A stretch of DNA of 5,743 nt from Desulfobacterales bacterium C00003106 (GCA_001751015.1 MAXM01000102.1:1-5743), one strand, 5' to 3'. Shown: positions 1 through 5,639, counted from the first letter of the stretch. Numbers and translations are program-made. Notes: generated by a model not told the origin, from the sequence alone.

Positions 1-164
1 AGATAATACATTGTTTAAAGACAGGTATGAAAGAAAGCAGAAAAAAGGTGAGTGTTAAAAAAGGTAAAGACCCGCTTTTTGATTTACGAAAAGTTGCTGT
101 AGAAACTGGTATTAAAGATCTTGCAGAGCATCATGATCATTATCTTTATGATGTGTCTAAATAA
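1..164 (+). CDS. C-terminal part of a small antitoxin-like protein (5' end outside window)
   Basis: The frame is open from the window edge to a TAA at 162-164. An internal ATG at 27 would give a 45-residue protein, but it has only a weak purine stretch before it (ACAGG, almost touching the ATG), so the true start is probably upstream and this is a 3' fragment. The visible part is lysine-rich (KKVSVKKGKDPLFDL) and ends in a DPLFDL...TGIKDLAEHHDHYLYDVSK pattern. From memory, this Asp-Pro-Leu then His-Asp-x-Tyr-Leu-Tyr ending is common at the C-terminus of small ribbon-helix-helix or AbrB-like antitoxins that are normally followed by a PIN-domain toxin. No toxin follows in overlap; the next gene, 87 bp on, is a complete vapB with its own promoter. 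The family assignment is by pattern only and is moderately uncertain; that the frame is coding is more likely than not. Confidence 0.5.
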   Translation, partial: IIHCLKTGMKESRKKVSVKKGKDPLFDLRKVAVETGIKDLAEHHDHYLYDVSK

Positions 165-193
165 GAGAGCCTATTTTTCTGTTGAATTTTGCA

Positions 194-222
194 TTGCATT
201 TTAGGTTGATGGTGTGTATATT
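194..222 (+). promoter_or_regulatory. Likely vapBC promoter
   Basis: TTGCAT at 194-199 (-35) and TATATT at 217-222 (-10) are separated by exactly 17 bp, a good sigma-70-type match. The -10 box lies inside the palindromic operator at 212-241, as expected for a promoter repressed by its own antitoxin. It is a motif reading only; no start site is known. Confidence 0.5.
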
Positions 223-241
223 GTTATAAATATATACACAC
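212..241. promoter_or_regulatory. Palindromic operator before vapB
   Basis: A perfect inverted repeat has arms GTGTGTATAT (212-221) and ATATACACAC (232-241) with a 10-nt spacer. It covers the proposed -10 box and ends just before the AGGAGGT ribosome binding site. VapB-type antitoxins, alone or with VapC, generally bind palindromes in their own promoters, so this is the natural autorepression site. That the VapB encoded here binds it is an inference. Confidence 0.6.
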
Positions 242-251
242 AGGAGGTGTT

Positions 252-446
252 ATGCGAACCAATATTGTCATCAATGACACATTAATGGCCGAAGCCATGA
301 AAGTCAGCGCATTAAAAACAAAAAAGGCCGTGGTCGAAAGTGGGTTACGCCTTATAATCCAGGTCAAAAAACAAGAACGCATAAAAAGCTTACGAGGCAA
401 ACTAAAATGGGATGATGACCTTGATAAGATGAGGCTCAATCAATGA
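252..446 (+). CDS. vapB: Type II toxin-antitoxin system antitoxin, VapB family
   Basis: This is a 64-residue protein beginning MRTNIVINDTLMAEAM, the N-terminal signature of VapB antitoxins of the ribbon-helix-helix class (the Arc/MetJ-like COG5450 / DUF2191 group). The first strand (about residues 2-9) binds DNA as a dimer, followed by helices through about residue 45 (LKTKKAVVESGLRLII). The C-terminal segment RGKLKWDDDLDKMR (about 48-61) is the part that typically wraps around and inhibits VapC. The start is fixed by a consensus AGGAGGT at 243-249 a few bases upstream and by the usual family N-terminus. The stop overlaps the vapC start by 4 nt (ATGA), typical translational coupling. It is expected to neutralise the VapC RNase and to repress its own operon through the palindrome at 212-241. 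Confidence 0.92.
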   Translation: MRTNIVINDTLMAEAMKVSALKTKKAVVESGLRLIIQVKKQERIKSLRGKLKWDDDLDKMRLNQ

Positions 447-841
447 TATTGGTCGACTCCTCCGTTTGGATCGATTATTTTAACGGACTACGAAACTGGC
501 AAACCGATCTGCTTGATGATTTGCTTTCAAACGTTCCTATTCTGATCGGTGACTTGATTTTAGCTGAAGTTCTACAGGGGTTTCGTTCAGATGATGACTT
601 TGAAGTTGCAAAAACCTGCCTGAACATCCTTCCGTTTCGAGAAATTGGAGGATATGAAATTGCTTTGCAGAGTGCCCAAAATTACAGGTTGCTGCGAAAA
701 AAAGGAGTAACTGTCAGAAAGACTATCGACGTCATTATTGGTACTTATTGCATTTCTGAAGGTATCACGTTGTTGCATAATGACCGTGACTTTGAACCAA
801 TGGTATCACATCTTTCCTTAGAAGTGTTGACTCGCGAGTAA
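443..841 (+). CDS. vapC: Type II toxin-antitoxin system toxin, VapC PIN-domain RNase
   Basis: This 132-residue protein has the length of a complete VapC toxin and consists of a single PIN domain. It starts MILVDSSVWIDYF, the classic PIN N-terminus. The conserved acidic metal-binding residues are present: Asp5, Glu42 (in LAEVLQGF), Asp96 (KTIDVIIG) and Asp114 with Asp116 (LLHNDRDF), so it looks catalytically intact. VapC toxins are Mg2+/Mn2+-dependent endoribonucleases that cut tRNAs or rRNA and stop translation when VapB is lost; the target here cannot be told. The start codon lies within the end of vapB (ATGA overlap), so the two are one operon and are probably translationally coupled. Stop TAA is at 839-841. 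No terminator is obvious directly after it, although the large palindrome at 937-1109 could end the transcript. Confidence 0.93.
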   Translation: MILVDSSVWIDYFNGLRNWQTDLLDDLLSNVPILIGDLILAEVLQGFRSDDDFEVAKTCLNILPFREIGGYEIALQSAQNYRLLRKKGVTVRKTIDVIIGTYCISEGITLLHNDRDFEPMVSHLSLEVLTRE

Positions 842-936
842 ATGGTTAATCCGGCATTATTTCCACTTCCGTAGACCCCGAGCATAACCAGAAACAGAAA
901 ATGATATGGATCCGGTACTACGTGTCATAAACATTT
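842..936. other. Gene-free spacer between vapC and the palindrome
   Basis: No coding region or convincing terminator is seen. Reading the minus strand there is a short open stretch (924 into vapC) that encodes PDPYHFLFLVMLGVYGSG. It has no start codon or RBS and continues antisense to vapC, so it is at best a relic of something else. Confidence 0.4.
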
Positions 937-1109
937 AGGAACGGGGACGAAATAACTTCCACAACTATGCATCACAGCTTCAGGCCACCTTTGTTCGATC
1001 TCAAATCACAAAAACTGGATTATCAAGCTATTTTGAGGTTTTTGGGATTTGAGATCGGGCAAGGATGGTCTGAAGTATATAATGGGGAAATTATTTCGGC
1101 CCCGTTCCT
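937..1109. repeat. 173-bp nested imperfect palindrome, MITE/REP-like
   Basis: The terminal arms at 937-955 and 1091-1109 are inverted copies with 18 of 19 bases matching. A second, inner pair at 996-1015 and 1038-1057 matches at 19 of 20 bases. Between them 978-989 pairs with 1064-1075 (10 of 12, one more a G-T wobble), and 990-995 pairs with 1058-1063 through several wobble pairs. The whole segment can fold as one long hairpin with an internal loop (about 964-977 / 1076-1082) and a tip at about 1016-1037. It encodes nothing. The architecture fits a non-autonomous mobile element or REP-type repeat, or a strongly structured RNA. No target-site duplication is evident next to the outer arms, and no second copy is in this window. 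The structure is directly visible; its classification is inference. Confidence 0.75.
1078..1083 (+). promoter_or_regulatory. Possible -10 box for the SPL-like gene, inside the palindrome
   Basis: A perfect TATAAT lies about 50 nt before the ATG of the SPL-like gene, in the unpaired internal loop of the palindrome. No good -35 sits 15-18 bp upstream (the region is TCGGGC-like), and no TGn extension is present. It is a weak promoter candidate, noted because it would place the transcription start inside the repeat. Confidence 0.3.
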
Positions 1110-1133
1110 TATCAATTGCGAAGAATTCGATTA

Positions 1134-2240
1134 ATGAAATTATCCAGGATCTTCATAGACGACACGGTTTCCGGCCTTCCCGTGGTCCAAAAAATCTGCG
1201 AAAGCTCTCCGGGCGTCCCGCAGATGACGGTCTCGGACGTCACGTCCGTATATGATGCTGTACAGCAGGCCGGAGACCCGATTGCGGAAGGGAAGCGCAC
1301 GCTTTTTATTACAAGGAACAGGGGGCGTTTTCTCCGGCCCTGCCCGGGGACATCCTCATACATCTGTTGCGGCTATCAGATACTCCATATCGGGACCTTC
1401 TGTTCAATGGATTGCGCCTATTGTATCCTCCAGGCATACTTCAACCCTCCGGTGCTCCAGGTCTTTGTAAACCATGATGAGATGTTTTCCGAACTCAACA
1501 GACTGCGGACAGATGCCTGCCCGTTTCACAGGATCGGAACAGGCGAGTTCACGGACAGCCTTATATGGGAATCTCTGCTCCCCCTTTCCGGTGCGCTTGT
1601 CTCTACATTTGCCGGACAAGACCACGCTGTGCTGGAACTCAAGACAAAAACCGTGGCCATAGAAGGCCTTGCGCATCTTTCTCACAACCGCAAGACGATC
1701 ATGGCATGGTCTCTGAATACCCCTGCTGTGATAAAAAGAGAGGAACGCCGCACCACATCCCTTGACGCAAGACTGGATGCAGCGGCCCGCGCCGAAAAAT
1801 GGGGATACCCTCTTGCGTTTCACTTTGACCCCCTGGTCATATACGATGGATGGAGGCAAGACTACCGGCAGGTTATCAGACGCCTCTTTGAATCAGTGGA
1901 CCCTGAAAATATTGTCTGGATCAGCATTGGAAGCTTCAGGTTTATCCCTTCCCTTAAACCGATCATCCAGAGGCGTTTTCCTGATTCAAGGCTTTTGCTT
2001 GGCGAGTTTATCCGGGGCATAGACAAAAAAATGCGCTATTTCAAACCGTTGCGCATAGAGATCTATCGCGCAATTGTTGGATGGATCAAGGCAACAGCTC
2101 CGGACGTATGCGTCTATTTCTGCATGGAAGATGAAGAGGTGTGGCAGAAGGTATTAGGTTATCTACCCGAAGAAAAAGGCGGACTTTCAAGAATCCTGGA
2201 TGAGAGCGCAGCGAGACACTGCGGCCTGGACATCGCCTGA
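1134..2240 (+). CDS. SPL-family (spore photoproduct lyase-like) radical SAM protein
   Basis: This is a 368-residue radical SAM protein. The cluster motif is CSMDCAYC at residues 90-97, i.e. Cys90-x3-Cys94-x2-Cys97, the spacing used by radical SAM enzymes to bind the 4Fe-4S cluster that cleaves S-adenosylmethionine. The surrounding sequence (EGKRTLFITRNRGRF, PCPGT, CCGYQILHIGTFC, YCILQAYFNPP) is that of the SPL family, which includes spore photoproduct lyase. In true SPL a Cys donates the hydrogen atom (Cys141 in Bacillus subtilis, within a RFEAACTSD-like segment). The corresponding stretch here is RIGTGEFTDS (133-142), with Glu or Gly at that place, so repair of spore photoproduct is unlikely and the substrate is unknown. 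The ATG at 1134 is preferred over a TTG at 1116 because it matches the family N-terminus (KLSRIFIDD) and has a GAAGAA before it. It follows the palindrome closely; a promoter separates it from the downstream MEMO gene. Confidence 0.88.
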   Translation: MKLSRIFIDDTVSGLPVVQKICESSPGVPQMTVSDVTSVYDAVQQAGDPIAEGKRTLFITRNRGRFLRPCPGTSSYICCGYQILHIGTFCSMDCAYCILQAYFNPPVLQVFVNHDEMFSELNRLRTDACPFHRIGTGEFTDSLIWESLLPLSGALVSTFAGQDHAVLELKTKTVAIEGLAHLSHNRKTIMAWSLNTPAVIKREERRTTSLDARLDAAARAEKWGYPLAFHFDPLVIYDGWRQDYRQVIRRLFESVDPENIVWISIGSFRFIPSLKPIIQRRFPDSRLLLGEFIRGIDKKMRYFKPLRIEIYRAIVGWIKATAPDVCVYFCMEDEEVWQKVLGYLPEEKGGLSRILDESAARHCGLDIA

Positions 2241-2275
2241 TTTCCCGCCAAACGTTCTAAAAAGAGGATAACGAG

Positions 2276-2304
2276 TTGTGATGGCAACGGGATAGTGGTA
2301 TATT
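2276..2304 (+). promoter_or_regulatory. Likely promoter of the MEMO gene
   Basis: TTGTGA at 2276-2281 and TATATT at 2299-2304 are separated by 17 bp, in the 118-bp gap between the SPL-like and MEMO genes. A start about 7 nt after the -10 would leave a leader of about 45-50 nt. It suggests that the MEMO gene can be transcribed on its own, although read-through from the upstream gene is possible because no terminator is seen in the gap. Confidence 0.4.
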
Positions 2305-2358
2305 TTTGATAAATAATATTGTGATGTAACCATCTATAGGAATAAAGGGGAAAATGTG

Positions 2359-3207
2359 ATGGATATACGAATGCCTGACTTTGCGGGGAGCTGGTATCCG
2401 GCAGGTTCATCAGAGTGTCGGAAGGAGATACAAGGTTATGTGAACAAAAGTCTGCCCCTTTCTTCTCCTGATCTGAAAAGGGTGGGAGGCATAGTCCCTC
2501 ATGCAGGGTGGTTTTTTTCGGGGCAGATAGCCTGCAATGTGATCAACTGCCTGAGGCATAATAGTCCCGATGCGGTCGTTCTGTTCGGGATGCACCTGAG
2601 TCCTGCGAGCGGCAACTATATCATGAAGCAAGGCTTATGGAACACGCCGCTCGGCGATCTGGAGATCCATCAGGGACTCGCCCAAAGACTGTGTGCGGAG
2701 TTTCCGTTCATCATAGAGACCGCTGCAAGACACTCTCAAGACAACACGATCGAGCTGCAGCTTCCTTTTGTCAAGTATTTTTTCCCGGATGCAGGGATCG
2801 TCACGATGGGGGTTCCGCCTGTCGCGGGATCTCTTAAGATTGGGCAACGGGTTGTGGAAATAGCAGAGGAACTTGGAATAGATATTGTTGTTATCGGGTC
2901 AACCGACCTGACTCATTACGGCTACAACTACGGGTTTACCCCTAAGGGTACGGGAGAAGAAGCCCTTGATTGGGTTCGCAATGAAAACGACAGGCGTGTG
3001 ATAGACAGGATAATCGCAATGGATGCCGAAGGCGTGATCAGCGAAGGACTGACACACCAGAACGTCTGCTGTTCGGGCGCTGCGGCAACGGCAATTGCGG
3101 CAGGCCTGAAACTCGGCGCAACAAAGGCTGAAAAGGTGGTTTACGCAACCAGCCATGACAAGAGCCCGGGAAGCAGCTTTGTGGGATATGCCGGGCTTGT
3201 GTTTTAA
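2359..3207 (+). CDS. amrB: MEMO family protein (AmmeMemoRadiSam system protein B)
   Basis: This 282-residue protein aligns end to end with the MEMO family (COG1355): AGSWYP near the N-terminus (9-14), PHAGWFFSG (47-55), GMHLSP (77-82), DNTIELQLPF (128-137), GSTDLTHYG (180-188) and CCSGAAA (237-243). In human MEMO1 two histidines and a cysteine line the metal site; the matching residues here are His48, His79 and Cys237 or Cys238, so the pocket looks intact. The fold is related to extradiol dioxygenases, but no dioxygenase activity is established for bacterial members, and the reaction is unknown. I prefer ATG 2359 because AAAGGGG at 2344-2350 is 8 nt away; GTG 2356 would add one Met. The usual partners (AMMECR1 protein and its radical SAM protein) are not beside it; a different radical SAM gene lies upstream. 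The product is probably cytosolic, with no signal peptide or membrane segment. Confidence 0.9.
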   Translation: MDIRMPDFAGSWYPAGSSECRKEIQGYVNKSLPLSSPDLKRVGGIVPHAGWFFSGQIACNVINCLRHNSPDAVVLFGMHLSPASGNYIMKQGLWNTPLGDLEIHQGLAQRLCAEFPFIIETAARHSQDNTIELQLPFVKYFFPDAGIVTMGVPPVAGSLKIGQRVVEIAEELGIDIVVIGSTDLTHYGYNYGFTPKGTGEEALDWVRNENDRRVIDRIIAMDAEGVISEGLTHQNVCCSGAAATAIAAGLKLGATKAEKVVYATSHDKSPGSSFVGYAGLVF

Positions 3208-3220
3208 AATTCCCTTTTTT
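3163..3220 (+). terminator. Weak candidate terminator at the end of the MEMO gene
   Basis: AGCCCGG (3163-3169) and CCGGGCT (3191-3197) form a perfect 7-bp stem with a 21-nt loop, within the last codons of the MEMO gene. A T-run follows at 3215-3221, which is 17 nt after the stem, further than usual. The two convergent genes leave only 13 bp between their stop codons, so any terminators must lie inside coding sequence. Low confidence. Confidence 0.22.
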
Positions 3221-5335
3221 TCATACGAACGGAATATTCATTTCACACGTCGATATCCCTGCCGCAGGCCTGTAGCAGTGATCGGTATAATCCTTTACCA
3301 TCCGGTCGGAGCTGAATCGCCAGCCAAGAGTGCACATGGCCTGCTTTATTCTTCTCACCCAATCGCGTGGCACACCATCCTCGTCCTGCTTGTAATACAG
3401 CGGTATGACTTCTTTTTCAAGGGCCTCAAACACGGCTTCTCTGTCACGCTCATCCCGTATCCCATTGTTTTCGTTTCTGGAACCTCTGATGGCAAACCCG
3501 TTATTACCGGTGTACCCTTCAGGCCACCATCCGTCGAGAATAGACAGATTCAACCCTCCGTTCAAGGCGACCTTCATTCCGCTGGTGCCGCAGGCCTCAT
3601 ATCCCTGCCTCGGTGTGTTCAACCACAGATCGATCCCCTGTACGAGATGGCGGCATACGTTGATGTCGTAATCTTCAATAAAGACAGCTTTTCCGGCAAT
3701 ACGCGGCTCTGTGACAAATTGATATACCTTCCTGACCAGAGCCTTGCCGATATCGTCTCTTGGATGCGCTTTTCCGGAAAAGGCAATCTGGACCGGGCGA
3801 TCAGAGTCGGAAAGCAATCTCCACAATCTCACAGGGTCGTCTAACAAGAGGCAGGCCCTTTTATATCCCGCAAATCGCCGTGCAAAGCCTATGGTCAGCG
3901 CCCGTGGGTCCGAAAGAGAGGCTTTCGGGTGGGCGCGGTGCGGGGCCCCCGGCAGGAATTTGAACTGTCTTGTCTTGAGAAAAACGATCACGTTCCATAG
4001 CTCCTCATCCGGTATGGAGTAGATATGCAGCCATGTATTCTCCTCGCCGATGCGCGATTCCCAATCCGGGGGAAAGTATTGGTGAAAAAGCTGCTTCATT
4101 GATGGCGCCAGCCAGCCTAACACATTGATGCCGTTGGTTATATGGCCTATTGGTATCTGCTGGGGAGAACGATCCGGCCAGAGATCACGCCACATCTCGC
4201 GGCTGACCTTACCGTGAATGGAAGATACCGCATTCGATTTGCTCGCTGTTTTCAGGGCAAGGACCGTCATGCAGAAGGGATCGTCGGCATTCCCCGGATA
4301 GACCCTTCCGAGATCCATGAATTCCTCATGCCCGAGGCCAAGAGACCCCCTGTATTGCCAAAGCATCCGGTCGATCAGACTTGACGCGAAGCGGTCGTGG
4401 CCTGCGGGAACGGATGTATGGGTCGTGAACAGAGTGCGGGATCCCGCCTGTTTTAGAGCACTGTCAAAAGAGATGCCGTGTTCTTCCGTAAGGTGCCGCG
4501 CGTATTCCAGGGGAGCAAACGCGCAGTGTCCCTCGTTCAGATGAATGACACCCGGCTTGATTCCAAGGGAAAGCAGCAGTTTCATCCCCCCGATTCCCAG
4601 AATTATTTCCTGAGAAAGCCGGACTGCCTCATCACCTCCGTAAAGCCGGCGCCCCAATTCCTGTATTCCCATTTCCCGGAAGGCCTTTTCCATGTCGAGA
4701 AAAAAGAGCGGCACCCTCCCAAGAGCGGCAGTCCATGCGCCTATCTGTACTCTGTCGCCCTGGATAGGGAGATCAATAGTCAGGGGATTGCCGTCCCTGT
4801 CCTTGACGCGGACAAGGGGAAGGTCTTCAGGATCGAAAAGTTCGTAGTCTGAAATCTGCTCGCCTGCCTCAGAGAGCCGTTGACGGAAATACCCTTCACG
4901 ATAGAAAAGACTCACTCCGACCATGGGAATCCCCAGATCAGACGCGCTTTTCAGGTGGTCTCCGGCAAGTACCCCAAGTCCTCCGGAATAGAGTGGCAGG
5001 GATTCGTGGATACCGAATTCAGCACAGAAATATGTTACAGGCCGGGCACGCAAAGGCCCTGCGTGCAGGCATCCCCAAGTGGAAGCCGATTCCATGTACC
5101 GGTCAAGATCAGAAAACACCCTATGTATCCTGATACACAGTGAAGGATCCTTGCACGCCTCTTCCAGGCGCTCTTTTCCGAGGCGTTTCATGAATACGAC
5201 AGGTGAATGGCGGCTTTCGCGCCAAAGCCCGGCATCAATGCTGCGCCACACATCAAGCGCTTCCGGGTGCCAGGTCCACCAGAGATTGCGCGCCAACTCC
5301 AGCATCCTCTGTTTCAATCGTTCTGACTTGTTCAT
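3221..5335 (-). CDS. glgP: Alpha-glucan (glycogen/maltodextrin) phosphorylase, GT35, DUF3417-containing type
   Basis: This 704-residue enzyme cleaves alpha-1,4-glucans with phosphate to glucose-1-phosphate. The N-terminal ~100 residues (LARNLWWTWHPEALDVWRSI at 14-33) are the DUF3417 domain of the TIGR02094-type bacterial and archaeal phosphorylases. The catalytic part follows: AEFGIHESLPLYSGGLGVLA (105-124), HLNEGHCAF (265-273), HTSVPAGHDRF (306-316), GHITNGIN (397-404), RRFAGYKR (486-493), GKAHPRD (521-527) and EDYDINV (554-560). The pyridoxal phosphate site is GTSGMK, with the Schiff-base Lys at 588. All expected motifs are present, so it should be active. It lacks the long C-terminal tail of 800-residue relatives and the N-terminal allosteric region of GlgP/MalP. 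ATG 5335 is preceded by TAGGG about 6 nt upstream. It converges on the MEMO gene and has no other glycogen gene beside it. Confidence 0.93.
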   Translation of the reverse strand: MNKSERLKQRMLELARNLWWTWHPEALDVWRSIDAGLWRESRHSPVVFMKRLGKERLEEACKDPSLCIRIHRVFSDLDRYMESASTWGCLHAGPLRARPVTYFCAEFGIHESLPLYSGGLGVLAGDHLKSASDLGIPMVGVSLFYREGYFRQRLSEAGEQISDYELFDPEDLPLVRVKDRDGNPLTIDLPIQGDRVQIGAWTAALGRVPLFFLDMEKAFREMGIQELGRRLYGGDEAVRLSQEIILGIGGMKLLLSLGIKPGVIHLNEGHCAFAPLEYARHLTEEHGISFDSALKQAGSRTLFTTHTSVPAGHDRFASSLIDRMLWQYRGSLGLGHEEFMDLGRVYPGNADDPFCMTVLALKTASKSNAVSSIHGKVSREMWRDLWPDRSPQQIPIGHITNGINVLGWLAPSMKQLFHQYFPPDWESRIGEENTWLHIYSIPDEELWNVIVFLKTRQFKFLPGAPHRAHPKASLSDPRALTIGFARRFAGYKRACLLLDDPVRLWRLLSDSDRPVQIAFSGKAHPRDDIGKALVRKVYQFVTEPRIAGKAVFIEDYDINVCRHLVQGIDLWLNTPRQGYEACGTSGMKVALNGGLNLSILDGWWPEGYTGNNGFAIRGSRNENNGIRDERDREAVFEALEKEVIPLYYKQDEDGVPRDWVRRIKQAMCTLGWRFSSDRMVKDYTDHCYRPAAGISTCEMNIPFV

Positions 5336-5367
5336 CGTAACCCTATACCGGAATCTTCCCGATTGGG

Positions 5368-5396
5368 ATTTTACAAAAAATAACTTATTGAGTTAA
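5368..5396 (-). promoter_or_regulatory. Possible glgP promoter
   Basis: Read on the minus strand, TTAACT (5396-5391, -35) and TAAAAT (5373-5368, -10) are separated by 17 bp. The -10 is 5 of 6 to consensus and the -35 is 4 of 6. It would give a short leader of about 25 nt before the ATG. The region is AT-rich, so chance matches are easy. Confidence 0.38.
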
Positions 5397-5409
5397 TTGA
5401 TAAAAAATA

Positions 5410-5448
5410 TTTTAGTGTAGTAATAATTGACCAATTCAGCCACTAAAA
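5410..5448. repeat. Nested inverted repeat upstream of glgP and the recombinase
   Basis: The outer arms TTTTAGTG (5410-5417) and CACTAAAA (5441-5448) are perfect. Inside them lies a second perfect palindrome, AATTG (5425-5429) and CAATT (5432-5436), with a 2-nt centre. Low GC makes it a weak RNA hairpin but a possible protein-binding site or cruciform. Confidence 0.45.
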
Positions 5449-5639
5449 CTGCTTTAAAATATAGCTTTAGAAGTACAAAAACCACCTGAAATCTACAAAA
5501 AGTGTAGAGAATTCCATTTTTTCACCATTTTTGATGGTCGAATGAGACCCTTAAGAAGCTTGTCGGACGAAGCCGCTACGCGGCGGAAAAAAAATCAAAA
5601 ATAGTGTATAACTCCAATACTTGTCCAATTTCGGGCACT
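5427..5639 (+). repeat. Diverged direct repeat in the recombinase leader
   Basis: TTGACCAATTCAGCCACT (5427-5444) and TTGTCCAATTTCGGGCACT (5621-5639) agree at 15 of 18 positions with one 1-nt gap. The starts of the copies are 194 bp apart, and TTTAAAA follows each. They could be recombinase or transposase binding sites near an element end; this is inference. Confidence 0.4.
5572..5584. repeat. GC-rich hairpin GCCGC-TAC-GCGGC
   Basis: A perfect 5-bp GC stem with a 3-nt loop stands in otherwise AT-rich DNA. It is followed by an A-run on the plus strand, so it is not a plus-strand terminator; on the minus strand the T-run comes before the stem, so it is not one there either. It may be part of the element-end structure. 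Confidence 0.4.

Noticed and set aside
842..924. Minus-strand peptide containing PDPYHFLFLVMLGVYGSG, P-loop-like at first glance
   Set aside because: There is no Lys for a Walker A motif, no start codon or RBS, and it merges into antisense of vapC.
1116..1133. Earlier TTG start for the SPL-like gene, adding MRRIRL
   Set aside because: No ribosome binding site precedes it, it begins almost within the palindrome, and the family N-terminus fits the ATG at 1134.
1404..1859. 151-residue open frame on the minus strand inside the SPL-like gene
   Set aside because: It is antisense to the radical SAM core, and its translation shows no family motifs.
1134..2240. Calling this gene splB or a spore photoproduct lyase, with DNA repair as its role
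   Set aside because: The donor Cys region is not conserved and nothing in the window points to a spore former.
3155..3844. 229-residue open frame on the plus strand overlapping the end of MEMO and running antisense to glgP
   Set aside because: It lies opposite a complete, motif-rich phosphorylase gene and shows no recognisable domain; long antisense frames are common opposite GC-moderate genes.
4478..4852. 124-residue plus-strand frame inside glgP
   Set aside because: Antisense shadow of conserved phosphorylase motifs; no independent evidence.
5572..5600. Rho-independent terminator (GC hairpin next to a homopolymer run)
   Set aside because: The run is A on the strand where it follows the stem, so it would not terminate plus-strand transcription, and on the minus strand the T-run precedes the stem.
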